Under the pieces are notes generated by a model, which was given only the letters and a program-made list of their open reading frames with translations, did not search any database and had not been told where the DNA came from. Position numbers and translations under genes: made by a program. This document shows, one piece after another, positions 7,026-12,613 of a stretch of 20,588 bases of DNA; the stretch's first letter is position 1; each line of letters begins with the position of its first letter. The DNA comes from a virus, in IMG/VR virus record IMGVR_UViG_3300047564_003397, positions 1 through 20,588 of that record; one strand, given 5' to 3'.

Positions 7026-7284
7026 TTTCTTTTGCCCAAGCTGGATTGTCGTGCGCTTTTGTATGACATATACGGCAAATCGCCAAGAAGGTATCCTTGT
7101 TACACAGGTTGGCTCCTCGCTTTGCCTTGTGATGTATGTCTGTTGCTGGTTGTCCGCAGACTTCGCAGAACGGATGAAGCATCATATACTCTTTCCTCAC
7201 AACAGAATACTCCTTGAGCTTACCCCTCTGCCTGTCGGAGATTTTGTTGAGCGGCTTATTTCTTTTTAGGTTTCCTCGCTTCAT
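7009..7284 (-). CDS. HNH endonuclease
   Basis: A 91-residue basic protein with the HNH zinc-finger layout: HPFCEVCGQPATDIHHKAKR gives C40-x2-C43 and the H51-H52 pair; FLAICRICHTKAH gives C70-x2-C73-H74. The Cys pairs hold a structural zinc and the His pair is the DNase centre. ATG at 7284 is chosen; a TTG three codons upstream would only add MKN. Free-standing small HNH proteins occur near phage packaging or recombination genes and may nick DNA during either; the site and role here are unknown. It is nested between the resolvase and an unknown gene with short overlaps. Confidence 0.8.
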   Translation of the reverse strand: MKRGNLKRNKPLNKISDRQRGKLKEYSVVRKEYMMLHPFCEVCGQPATDIHHKAKRGANLCNKDTFLAICRICHTKAHDNPAWAKENGYTS

Positions 7285-7471
7285 GTTCTTCAAAGTAATT
7301 CTTCATCTTCTGTAAGGCTCCTTCAATGTCTTGTTCAACAATACCATCGCATCCAGAAGGGAAGTCATTCTTGCGCTTGTGCATCGGGCTTAACGGGTAT
7401 AGCTTGAACGGAGATATATGTATTCGTAGTTTTCCAGAATCATCCAAGCCAATAAACGGATGTAGGATCAT
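7256..7471 (-). CDS. Small unknown protein
   Basis: A 71-residue protein starting MILHPFIGLDDSGKLRIHIS and ending in a basic tail EEHEARKPKKK, with a helical DIEGALQKMKNYFEEHE stretch before it. No catalytic motif is seen. It overlaps the HNH gene start by 29 bases, consistent with operon membership. About 57 bases separate it from the MazG-like gene; that gap contains an A/T-rich stretch with TATAAA on the minus strand that might act as a weak promoter. Confidence 0.55.
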   Translation of the reverse strand: MILHPFIGLDDSGKLRIHISPFKLYPLSPMHKRKNDFPSGCDGIVEQDIEGALQKMKNYFEEHEARKPKKK

Positions 7472-7528
7472 TCCAAGAAAACTTTATAAATAACGCAAAT
7501 AAAAACAACTGATACCAATAGGACCGTA

Positions 7529-7876
7529 TCAGGGCTTATCGGCGCGGGTTTGTGCGTCTTCATCTGTGTATTGGATTTTGGAATACCTCTTGGAAAGTTT
7601 ATCCATGTTCTCTTTAATTGTCTCATCCCGTGATATTCCAACTGACTGACGGAATCCTTCAAGGTAAAACTCAATATCACCTAGTTCTTCGATGACATTA
7701 ACTCGGTCGAGCGGCTTGCGGTAAATGACTGCCTTTTTCACCGCATCCAGCAACTCTCCTGCCTCACCGCAGATTCCCATAATCATATGAATCGTGTGGC
7801 ACTCGTTGCCTGTTAGTTCTGATTTAATCTTGTCCCCGTCTTTAACGAGGGCGGTAACGAACTCTTCGTATTTCAT
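7529..7876 (-). CDS. MazG-like nucleotide pyrophosphohydrolase
   Basis: A 115-residue all-alpha NTP-PPase. IMGICGEAGELLDAVKKAV has E38-x-x-E41, and DRVNVIEELGDIEFYLEGF has E64-x-x-D67; together they give the ExxE...ExxD magnesium site of MazG/dUTPase-like enzymes, which hydrolyse (d)NTPs to monophosphate and pyrophosphate. In phages these proteins are thought to clean the nucleotide pool or alter host stringent signalling. The start at 7876 forms an ATGA overlap with the zinc-ribbon gene stop, ruling out the longer reading upstream. The acidic C-terminal tail is poorly conserved in such proteins. Confidence 0.8.
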   Translation of the reverse strand: MKYEEFVTALVKDGDKIKSELTGNECHTIHMIMGICGEAGELLDAVKKAVIYRKPLDRVNVIEELGDIEFYLEGFRQSVGISRDETIKENMDKLSKRYSKIQYTDEDAQTRADKP

Positions 7877-8157
7877 TCTTCTAGTTTTTTGTTGATCCGT
7901 TCCAACCAATCGGAGGGTTCGGGTGTTGTTTCTGTTCTTCGTTCTTTCCAATCGAGCCTTCGATTTCGATTGTATTTCGGAGGGATAATTTCACAGATAA
8001 TTTCTATCGTGGAAAATCTGGTGCTGCACTTGTCGCATTTGTGCCTGCGACGAATCTTGGGGCCAGAGTATTCATGCTCTGTCGAAACAACCGTTCTGTC
8101 TCCAGCAATGCGAGAGTCGATTACTTTAGTTTTAGATTGGCAGTTCGGGCAGTTCAT
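7873..8157 (-). CDS. NrdR-like zinc-ribbon protein without ATP-cone
   Basis: A 94-residue protein. MNCPNCQSKTKVIDSR (C3, C6) and IRRRHKCDKCSTRFSTIEII (C41, C44) reproduce the N-terminal zinc ribbon of NrdR, the repressor of ribonucleotide reductase genes, including the typical VIDSR and RRR-C-C-RF pieces. NrdR continues with an ATP-cone that senses dATP; here the remaining ~45 residues are a charged tail (RRLDWKERRTETTPEPSDW) without one. It would bind DNA but not sense nucleotides in the NrdR way. It is coupled to the MazG-like gene by ATGA, hinting at nucleotide metabolism, though a generic phage zinc finger is possible. Confidence 0.75.
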   Translation of the reverse strand: MNCPNCQSKTKVIDSRIAGDRTVVSTEHEYSGPKIRRRHKCDKCSTRFSTIEIICEIIPPKYNRNRRLDWKERRTETTPEPSDWLERINKKLEE

Positions 8158-8404
8158 CGTTTGGCTTCCATTCTTGTGTTGATTCTTCCGAGAGAACCTT
8201 GTCTCTGGCTCGGTCTGCTGGGATGTTCAGCATGTCGCAACATGCCTCGTAGAATTTTGTGTTGAAAAAATCCCTTGCAGTTCTCTTGGCTTCTTCTCGT
8301 TCGTTCTTAGGGCAGGCAGATGGAACTTTCTTGCGAACATCATCCACTGCGTAAAGCATCATTCCAGAAAGCAATTTTATTACCGGATCGCCTGCGGTTT
8401 TCAT
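8132..8404 (-). CDS. Small unknown protein of the leftward operon
   Basis: A 90-residue helical protein starting MKTAGDPVIKLLSGMMLYAV, with NEREEAKRTARDFFNTKFYE and ACCDMLNIPADRAR in the middle and an acidic end. The start at 8404 overlaps the upstream stop as ATGA; a longer reading upstream would lie inside that gene. The end overlaps the zinc-ribbon gene by 26 bases. Similar short helical proteins accompany phage replication genes, but I assign no family. Confidence 0.6.
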   Translation of the reverse strand: MKTAGDPVIKLLSGMMLYAVDDVRKKVPSACPKNEREEAKRTARDFFNTKFYEACCDMLNIPADRARDKVLSEESTQEWKPNDELPELPI

Positions 8405-8805
8405 TTCGCTTTGTTCTTTAGGATTTGGCAGATCGTGGCGACTGCTTCTTGCGGATCGAAGTTTAATCCAGATGTGACAACCTCGCACCATACTCCATCA
8501 ATTTTGACCTCATAGCTAGTGCGCTTGCAGTCGTCATCGCTTGAGTCGTAAGAACGGAGCGGGAACCCAAGGAATGATTGATCTGGAGGGTGTGCCTGTT
8601 CAAACTTCATTCGCGCAATCTCACCCTCGGCAAGCATTCGTTTATACCTTTCATTGCGTAGCTCGGCTCGTAGAGAATCAAGCTCGCACATAGTCAGCAA
8701 TCCGGGGTTGGCTAGTTCTGGTTCATCGGCTGGACGGACATTATATTTCCATCCTTCCTCGGATTCCGGCATAGACATTATGCCGAGTGTTTCGTGTGTG
8801 TTCAT
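8401..8805 (-). CDS. Unknown protein, first gene of the leftward operon
   Basis: A 134-residue acidic protein starting MNTHETLGIMSMPESEEG. A helical centre (CELDSLRAELRNERYKRMLA) is followed by a beta-rich end containing YEVKIDGVWCEVVTSG. No catalytic motif is recognised. It starts 47 bases from the divergent 8853 gene, so the promoter for the leftward operon must lie in that short gap or further upstream. TTGACA exists on the minus strand in the gap, but a matching -10 is not convincing. Confidence 0.6.
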   Translation of the reverse strand: MNTHETLGIMSMPESEEGWKYNVRPADEPELANPGLLTMCELDSLRAELRNERYKRMLAEGEIARMKFEQAHPPDQSFLGFPLRSYDSSDDDCKRTSYEVKIDGVWCEVVTSGLNFDPQEAVATICQILKNKAK

Positions 8806-8852
8806 ACATCCAACTTGAACGGCACTTCATGTTGTGTCAACATTCAAATTCT

Positions 8853-9026
8853 ATGAAGCCAGAAGAAAAAATTAAAACCTACTTGGAAGAATCTATTCGA
8901 CTCATCGAGTCTGCGATGCTCTACAACGCTAGAGATCAGATCAATTATGCCGCAGATGAAATTGATCTTGCTAACGAGAAGATCATGCAGGCATACGCAA
9001 TCGCCCGTGAGTATTCAGACTTGTAA
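8853..9026 (+). CDS. Small helical protein, unknown
   Basis: A 57-residue acidic helical protein (MKPEEKIKTYLEESIRLIES ... MQAYAIAREYSDL). The start at 8853 gives the shortest divergent gap; an upstream in-frame start at 8787 would overlap the leftward gene. The two-helix, regularly spaced Leu/Ile/Ala pattern suggests a helical hairpin. It heads the rightward replication operon and is followed by a 188-base non-coding leader. Function unknown. Confidence 0.55.
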   Translation: MKPEEKIKTYLEESIRLIESAMLYNARDQINYAADEIDLANEKIMQAYAIAREYSDL

Positions 9027-9033
9027 AAAAAGA

Positions 9034-9110
9034 TTGGACACTACACCGAGAGAGTGTAGATTCCGAGTTGCTGTAGCAATACAGCCGTCCGTGTGGAAAC
9101 GGATGCCAAC
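9034..9110 (+). ncRNA. Candidate structured RNA: hairpin plus three-way junction
   Basis: Hairpin 1: TTGGA (9034-9038)/TCCGA (9062-9066), then CTACAC (9041-9046)/GTGTAG (9054-9059), loop CGAGAGA. Next, GTTG (9067-9070) pairs with CAAC (9107-9110) and encloses two hairpins. One is CTGTA-GCAA-TACAG (9071-9084), with a GNRA tetraloop. The other is CGTCCGT (9086-9092)/ACGGATG (9099-9105), loop GTGGAA. Only one unpaired C lies on either side of the last hairpin. Nearly every base is accounted for, which is unusual for random sequence. It is non-coding and lies upstream of the replication gene. It matches no RNA class I recognise; candidates are a cis-regulator, a small RNA or an origin-associated structure. 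Confidence 0.5.
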
Positions 9111-9137
9111 TGAAGATTAAATCGAAATATAAATATA

Positions 9138-9203
9138 TCACCTCTCCGCTACGGAATATTTCCACCCGACAATCAATCGGTCTTCAACCGTAGCGGGGGG
9201 TGG
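9138..9203 (+). promoter_or_regulatory. Long hairpin in the leader of the replication gene
   Basis: CCGCTACGG (9146-9154) pairs perfectly with CCGTAGCGG (9188-9196). The stem continues outward, with one bulged base, through TCACC/GGTGG to 9138 and 9203, about 16 pairs in all. The 33-base loop holds a smaller CCGA/TCGG hairpin (9166-9180). The 3' arm ends 12 bases before the ATG at 9215, so folding could hide the initiation region. The left arm and loop contain CTACGGAA and TTTCCACCC, words shared with the iterons inside the replication gene; the initiator may bind here and control itself. Confidence 0.5.
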
Positions 9204-9214
9204 CCCCTCTTAGT

Positions 9215-10114
9215 ATGGAATATAAAATTGAGCAATACGAACGATGCGAAACAATGCACGATGGAAGCATTGAAGATATACTGATCGGAGTTACGAAGCC
9301 ATCAATGGACAGGCTGCTCAAGATGCAAAGCCCCGGAGACTGCATTGCTCTGTATGCCTTTTATTGTTATGTGAGAAAATGGCAGAAGAACAGCAATGTG
9401 TTTGCCACCTCTGAGTATGCCATGAAAGCCTTAGACTGGGGAAGAGATAGGTTCTCAAGAGCAAAAAGCCAACTTGTAGAGGAGGGGTTTATTTCGGATG
9501 TAAAAGTTAGGACTGAAGAAAACCGAATAGATGGATGGTATGTAAAGGTTCGATACGCCATGAATTCCACCCTAGGGAAATTCCACACTACGGAAATCCC
9601 ACAGGGTGGAAAAACCTCAGACAAATACCCTTTAATGGTAAATGAAATACCTTTTAATGGTAAACAAATACAAGAGCGTGATGAAAAGAAGAAAGAATTG
9701 AAAGCCTCAAGCGAGGAATTTGATTCATTCTATTCCTCATACCCGAAGAAAGTAGCCAAGCCGAATGCACGGAAAGCATGGGACAAAAACAAGTGCAACC
9801 TAGATCAAGTTCTACCAGCCCTAGAGAAGCACAAGAAGACTTGGAACGATCCTCAATTTATTCCCCACCCTGCTACATGGCTTAACCAACGCAGATGGGA
9901 AGACGATGTTCTTGTTAAACAAGAATCATCCACACCGAAAGGCAGGATGACACCAGCAGAAGCAGTCAGACAAAACGGATGGACAGACGAGTTCTGGACA
10001 TGGCTCCATTCAACTATGGACAGAACGGATATTCAGCGCGACTACCTAACCACGGTAGAGGATCGTTGGCTAGTCGAGTTCATCGCATTCAAAAAAACCA
10101 ACGGATATTTTTAA
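9215..10114 (+). CDS. Phage replication initiator (O-like), carries origin in its gene
   Basis: A 299-residue protein. The N-terminal ~110 residues (PGDCIALYAFYCYVRKWQKN, YAMKALDWGRDRFSRAKSQL) look like the winged-helix domain of phage replication proteins. A low-complexity linker (~115-155) is encoded by the repeats described separately. Residues ~168-235 (FDSFYSSYPKKVAKPNARKAW, then PHPATWLNQRRWEDD) are the conserved Y-P-K-K...HPATWLN-RRWED module typical of phage replication proteins. It would bind the origin and recruit the host or phage helicase. ATG at 9215 is chosen over GTG 9200, which lies in the leader hairpin. No Shine-Dalgarno is evident. First main gene of the replication operon. 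Confidence 0.75.
   Translation: MEYKIEQYERCETMHDGSIEDILIGVTKPSMDRLLKMQSPGDCIALYAFYCYVRKWQKNSNVFATSEYAMKALDWGRDRFSRAKSQLVEEGFISDVKVRTEENRIDGWYVKVRYAMNSTLGKFHTTEIPQGGKTSDKYPLMVNEIPFNGKQIQERDEKKKELKASSEEFDSFYSSYPKKVAKPNARKAWDKNKCNLDQVLPALEKHKKTWNDPQFIPHPATWLNQRRWEDDVLVKQESSTPKGRMTPAEAVRQNGWTDEFWTWLHSTMDRTDIQRDYLTTVEDRWLVEFIAFKKTNGYF
9557..9620 (+). repeat. Tandem 16-bp iteron-like repeats (4 units)
   Basis: Units 9573-9588 (TAGGGAAATTCCACAC) and 9589-9604 (TACGGAAATCCCACAG) match at 13 of 16 positions. The flanking units 9557-9572 and 9605-9620 are more diverged (about 9-10 matches). A related word recurs in the leader hairpin at 9149-9167. Confidence 0.6.
9623..9666 (+). repeat. Tandem 22-bp A/T-rich direct repeat (2 units)
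   Basis: Units 9623-9644 and 9645-9666 share AAATACC and TTTAATGGTAAA and match at 19 of 22 positions; AAATAC begins a third partial copy. The copies are read in different frames (YPLMVN and IPFNGK), so they are not a protein repeat. Likely DNA-unwinding element of the origin. Confidence 0.65.
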
Positions 10115-10159
10115 TTTTCGTTGACCAACCAAAACAAACCAACCAAAGTAAAACAACCT

Positions 10160-10309
10160 ATGAAACACACGACCCTCAAACTTGTGGGTATCCAACTCAA
10201 ATACGCAGGCAAGATGACATGGCTCTACATCAAGCGTGAATGGTATATGGCACAGCTTATATTCGTCACCATTCTCGGAAACATCACCAACTTTATCCTA
10301 CGCAAATAA
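10160..10309 (+). CDS. Small single-pass membrane protein, unknown
   Basis: A 49-residue protein beginning MKHTTLKLVGIQLKYAGKMT, with basic N-terminal half and a hydrophobic helix near the C-terminus (MAQLIFVTILGNITNFIL). ATG at 10160 follows a CA-rich leader (AAAGTAAAACAACCT) and is preferred to a TTG at 10121. It lies between the initiator gene and the tRNA. Small membrane proteins in phage early regions often act on the host envelope or exclude other phages; nothing here shows which. Confidence 0.5.
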   Translation: MKHTTLKLVGIQLKYAGKMTWLYIKREWYMAQLIFVTILGNITNFILRK

Positions 10310-10315
10310 AACTTC

Positions 10316-10388
10316 GGGGATGTAGCTCAATGGTTAGAGCAGTCGGCTCATAACCGATTGGTTGGGGGTTCAAATCCCTCCGTCCCCA
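10316..10388 (+). tRNA. tRNA with CAU anticodon, probably tRNA-Ile2 (AUA)
   Basis: A complete cloverleaf of 73 bases: acceptor GGGGATG (10316-10322)/CGTCCCC (10381-10387) with discriminator A; D-arm AGCTC...GAGC; anticodon stem GTCGG/CCGAT around CTCATAA with CAT at 10349-10351; T-arm GGGGG-TTCAAAT-CCCTC. The 3' CCA is not encoded. G1-C72 pairing excludes an initiator tRNA. The short D-loop (CAATGGTTA) and TTGGTTG variable region resemble tRNA-Ile2, whose C34 is converted to lysidine by TilS to read AUA, more than elongator Met; this choice is less certain than the tRNA itself. Confidence 0.93.
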
Positions 10389-10407
10389 AACTCAAAACAC
10401 AAAACAC

Positions 10408-11106
10408 ATGAACGAATCAGGACACTACTACGACCTAAAAGGCAAAGCAGTCTTTGAAGTCCCAAACAAAACTAAAGGCGGATACCGCAAGACAACATTG
10501 CGAGACGCTAAAGGACTCGGTTTACTGCCGTCAGTCACAACAATCTTCAAGTGCCTAGCATCACCGGAGCTGGACCGCTGGAAGCAACAGCAAGTGTTGA
10601 TGGCATCACTTACCCTACCTCGCCAGCAGGACGAGAGCGACGAAGAGTATTGTTCCCGCATTATGGCGGACGCATTCAAACAGGTTGACGATGCAGCAGA
10701 CCTCGGAACGCAAATCCACAAGGCATTAGAGAACCACTTCCAAGGCGAGGCATACGACCCCGTAATGGAATGCTATGTCGAGCCAGTCAAGAAGTGGGTG
10801 GAGAAGAATAATGTCACCTTCCTGAAGCACGAACTTCGGTTAGTGAACGCTGAAGTTGGCTATGCTGGCACAACGGATGCACTCATTGAGAAGGATGGTG
10901 TGTTGCATATCCTCGACTACAAGAGCCGCAAGACCAAGCCTGATTTCGACATCAAGCCTTGGGCAAAGGAGCCAATGCAGATCGCCGCATACGCCAAGGT
11001 TGCTGGCGCAGTAAGGGGAGTCAACCTTTACATCTCGACAACCGAGCCGGGGCGTATCTGCAAATACTGGCAGTTCTCGACAGGCTATCAACCACCCAAG
11101 AAATAA
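10408..11106 (+). CDS. PD-(D/E)XK family exonuclease
   Basis: A 232-residue RecB-type nuclease. DLGTQIHKALENHF (H104) is the first motif; HELRLVNAEVGYAGTTDALI provides E142 and D157; LHILDYKSRKTK has D170-Y-K172, the metal-binding D-x-K core; EPMQIAAYAKVAG supplies the following Gln-Tyr helix. Such proteins resect double-strand ends to leave single strands that annealing proteins use. The ERF protein encoded 500 bases downstream is a natural partner, forming a Red-like pair. The start follows a CA-rich leader (AAAACACAAAACACATG) just after the tRNA. A Cas4-like or RecE-like activity cannot be separated by reading alone. Confidence 0.8.
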   Translation: MNESGHYYDLKGKAVFEVPNKTKGGYRKTTLRDAKGLGLLPSVTTIFKCLASPELDRWKQQQVLMASLTLPRQQDESDEEYCSRIMADAFKQVDDAADLGTQIHKALENHFQGEAYDPVMECYVEPVKKWVEKNNVTFLKHELRLVNAEVGYAGTTDALIEKDGVLHILDYKSRKTKPDFDIKPWAKEPMQIAAYAKVAGAVRGVNLYISTTEPGRICKYWQFSTGYQPPKK

Positions 11107-11107
11107 T

Positions 11108-11416
11108 ATGACAAGAAAAGAAGTGTTGGAAAACCAACTAGACGAGATCATGGACAGCTTTGATTTCTATCAAGTCGGGAAAATGATGTCAGCCACCGAT
11201 TGGATATGGGCGCGATCCGAAAATGGTGTCCCAGATCAGTATGAGTTGCGGCAAGAGGCTAGGAGATTGATGAAGCAAGCAATCGCAGGAGAAGATTGCG
11301 CTACTGGAGGCTTCCGAGCTTGGGTTACTGACGGCAATGACAAGGATGGGCCTTGGACAAAAATCAACCTGTCTTTCGGTATTGACACCATCCACGATGG
11401 GGAATCGCACGACTAA
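11108..11416 (+). CDS. Conserved small phage protein, unknown
   Basis: A 102-residue acidic protein. DFYQVGKMMSATDWIWARSE near the start, YELRQEARRLMKQAIAGEDC in the middle and the Gly/Trp-rich end (GGFRAWVTDGND ... LSFGIDT) recall a short phage protein seen beside recombination genes, with the pattern F-x-K-V-M-x-x-x-x-W-x-W, x-P, E-L-R. Function unknown. It starts just after the exonuclease stop (TAATATG), so it is probably co-translated. Confidence 0.65.
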   Translation: MTRKEVLENQLDEIMDSFDFYQVGKMMSATDWIWARSENGVPDQYELRQEARRLMKQAIAGEDCATGGFRAWVTDGNDKDGPWTKINLSFGIDTIHDGESHD

Positions 11417-11418
11417 TT

Positions 11419-11556
11419 ATGGAAACAAACGAAGAACTAAAAAAGGAAATCGCATCATTGAAACGAAGGCTCACATCAGCTCTCAAGCAGAGGGATGATT
11501 GGGCGATGAAGTATGCGAAGGTCATGGAATCTTTACCTCAAGAAAAAAAATCTTAA
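11419..11556 (+). CDS. Very small coiled-coil protein, unknown (45 aa)
   Basis: ATG at 11419 follows the previous TAA by two bases and reads 45 residues, METNEELKKEIASLKRRLTS then ALKQRDDWAMKYAKVMESLP, a clear heptad-type coiled coil. Composition and spacing support translation; it ends just before a candidate promoter. Function unknown. Confidence 0.55.
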   Translation: METNEELKKEIASLKRRLTSALKQRDDWAMKYAKVMESLPQEKKS

Positions 11557-11564
11557 AAATTATT

Positions 11565-11592
11565 TTGACATTACCGATATAAGAACTAATCT
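11565..11592 (+). promoter_or_regulatory. Candidate promoter for the ERF gene
   Basis: TTGACA (11565-11570) is a perfect -35 in an A/T-rich gap, with TAATCT (11587-11592, spacer 16) as a modest -10. TATAAG at 11578-11583 is an alternative -10 without a matching -35. If TAATCT is used, transcription would begin within about three bases of the ATG at 11602, giving an almost leaderless mRNA. Confidence 0.4.
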
Positions 11593-11601
11593 GAATGCTC
11601 A

Positions 11602-12333
11602 ATGAACACACAATCTGAAAACATCGGCGACCTCGCAGCCGCTCTAGCAAAGGCGCAAGCGGAGGTTGGCACAGTCCACAAGGATTCCGCGAATCCATTC
11701 TTCAAATCAAACTACGCTTCTCTTGCGGCGGTATGGGAAGCAACTCGTCCAATCCTTTCCAAGCATGGCTTGAGTGTTGTCCAGCTTCCGTCTCACGACG
11801 AGTCTGGATACTATGTCGAAACCATGTTGATGCACGGGTCGGGACAATGGATCAAGAGCCGAACCTACATGAAGCCAGCAAAGGATGATCCGCAAGGAAT
11901 CGGTTCGCTGATTTCGTATGCTCGCCGATATGCACTCCAAGCGGTAACGATGGTATGCCCTGACGACGACGATGGAGAAGCGGCAATGGGTCGGAACGCT
12001 CCTACTCAAAAGCCCGTAGAATCTCCGAAGCCCGTCCAGAAGGTAGAGCCAGCCAAGCCGCAGGAAAAGAAGCCTACAGAGGCTCCTAAAGCGAAAGAAA
12101 CGGCATCTAAATTCAACGGCGAGAATCATCAGGCGTTATTCCAAGAGTTGATGAAGCTCGGTTACACGCCAGAAGAGTTCTTGGAAGCGCACAAGTGGGC
12201 AAAAGACGAGCGTGTTCCAGCTAAGGCAAACGACTTCTTCAAGATGTCAGACAACACTTCATCACTATTCCTTTTCGATGGCATGGATGCTATCAAGAAA
12301 ACAATCGTAGCTTATAAAGCTATTGCAGAGTAA
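11602..12333 (+). CDS. ERF-family single-strand annealing protein
   Basis: A 243-residue recombinase of the ERF family. The N-terminal domain (about 8-125) has the signature AEVGTVHKDSANPFFKSNYA, SLAAVWEATRPILSKHGLSV, MLMHGSGQWIKSRTYMKPAK and DPQGIGSLISYARRYALQA, ending DDDDGEAA. It binds single strands and anneals complementary DNA, which can circularise or repair phage genomes. A Pro/Lys-rich linker (~132-165, with QKPVESPKPVQKVEPAKPQE) leads to a C-terminal helical domain of unknown partner. It works with the PD-(D/E)XK exonuclease upstream and is likely followed by ssDNA-handling proteins. Preceded by its own candidate promoter. Confidence 0.9.
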   Translation: MNTQSENIGDLAAALAKAQAEVGTVHKDSANPFFKSNYASLAAVWEATRPILSKHGLSVVQLPSHDESGYYVETMLMHGSGQWIKSRTYMKPAKDDPQGIGSLISYARRYALQAVTMVCPDDDDGEAAMGRNAPTQKPVESPKPVQKVEPAKPQEKKPTEAPKAKETASKFNGENHQALFQELMKLGYTPEEFLEAHKWAKDERVPAKANDFFKMSDNTSSLFLFDGMDAIKKTIVAYKAIAE

Positions 12334-12352
12334 CATTAACTAAATCAAATAT

Positions 12353-12547
12353 ATGGCTAAAGAAAACAGCGGATTCCTATCGAAGAACAAGTATAAGAAA
12401 GAAGACAAACATCCCGACATCAAGGGTAAAATCAATGTCGGCGGTAAAGATTACGACCTTGCCGGATGGGAAAAGACAAACGATAACGGGAAGTATTATT
12501 CCTTGAAGTTGTCCGAACCTCGGCAACAACAGGCCGAAGCGTTCTAA
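12353..12547 (+). CDS. Small beta-rich protein downstream of ERF, unknown
   Basis: A 64-residue basic protein, MAKENSGFLSKNKYKKEDKH, then DIKGKINVGGKDYDLAGWEK and GKYYSLKLSEP. The pattern of a G-x-I strand, a W-x-K turn and a Y-x-S-L-K-L strand resembles DUF736-like or small OB-like proteins found with phage single-strand annealing genes. A role in single-stranded DNA or replication accessory function is possible but unproven. It follows ERF by 19 bases and precedes a strong hairpin. Confidence 0.6.
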   Translation: MAKENSGFLSKNKYKKEDKHPDIKGKINVGGKDYDLAGWEKTNDNGKYYSLKLSEPRQQQAEAF

Positions 12548-12554
12548 TTTGTCG

Positions 12555-12605
12555 TGCGAACAAGTGGGCGGGAGTTAATGGTTTTCCTCCCGCCCACACC
12601 TCGCA
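12555..12605 (+). terminator. Strong composite hairpin, possible terminator/attenuator
   Basis: GTGGGCGGGAG (12564-12574) pairs perfectly with CTCCCGCCCAC (12587-12597) around a 12-base loop. An outer TGCGA/TCGCA helix (12555-12559/12601-12605) closes it across a small internal loop. The tail is AATAATTTT, a poor U-run, so partial termination or mRNA end protection are both possible. The outer arm includes the word GTCGTGCGA that recurs elsewhere. Confidence 0.5.
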
Positions 12606-12613
12606 ATAATTTT

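Larger units (their letters stand above)
9557..9671. other. Candidate replication origin inside the initiator gene
   Basis: Two repeat sets lie back to back in the linker-coding part of the initiator gene: four 16-bp iteron-like units (9557-9620), then two 22-bp A/T-rich units (9623-9666). A perfect 9-bp inverted repeat, TTCCACCCT (9565-9573)/AGGGTGGAA (9603-9611), frames the iterons. Neither 16 nor 22 is a multiple of three and the copies encode different peptides, so the repetition is kept at DNA level. The layout copies lambda, where four iterons and an A/T-rich unwinding region sit inside gene O between its two domains. Function inferred from architecture. Confidence 0.6.

Noticed and set aside
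9110-9141. Hammerhead-ribozyme-like core (CTGAAGA ... GAAA ... ATC)
   Set aside because: CUGANGA and GAAA are present, but stem II between them cannot form with the needed G-C closing pair and stem I has no pairing, so a functional fold is not supported.
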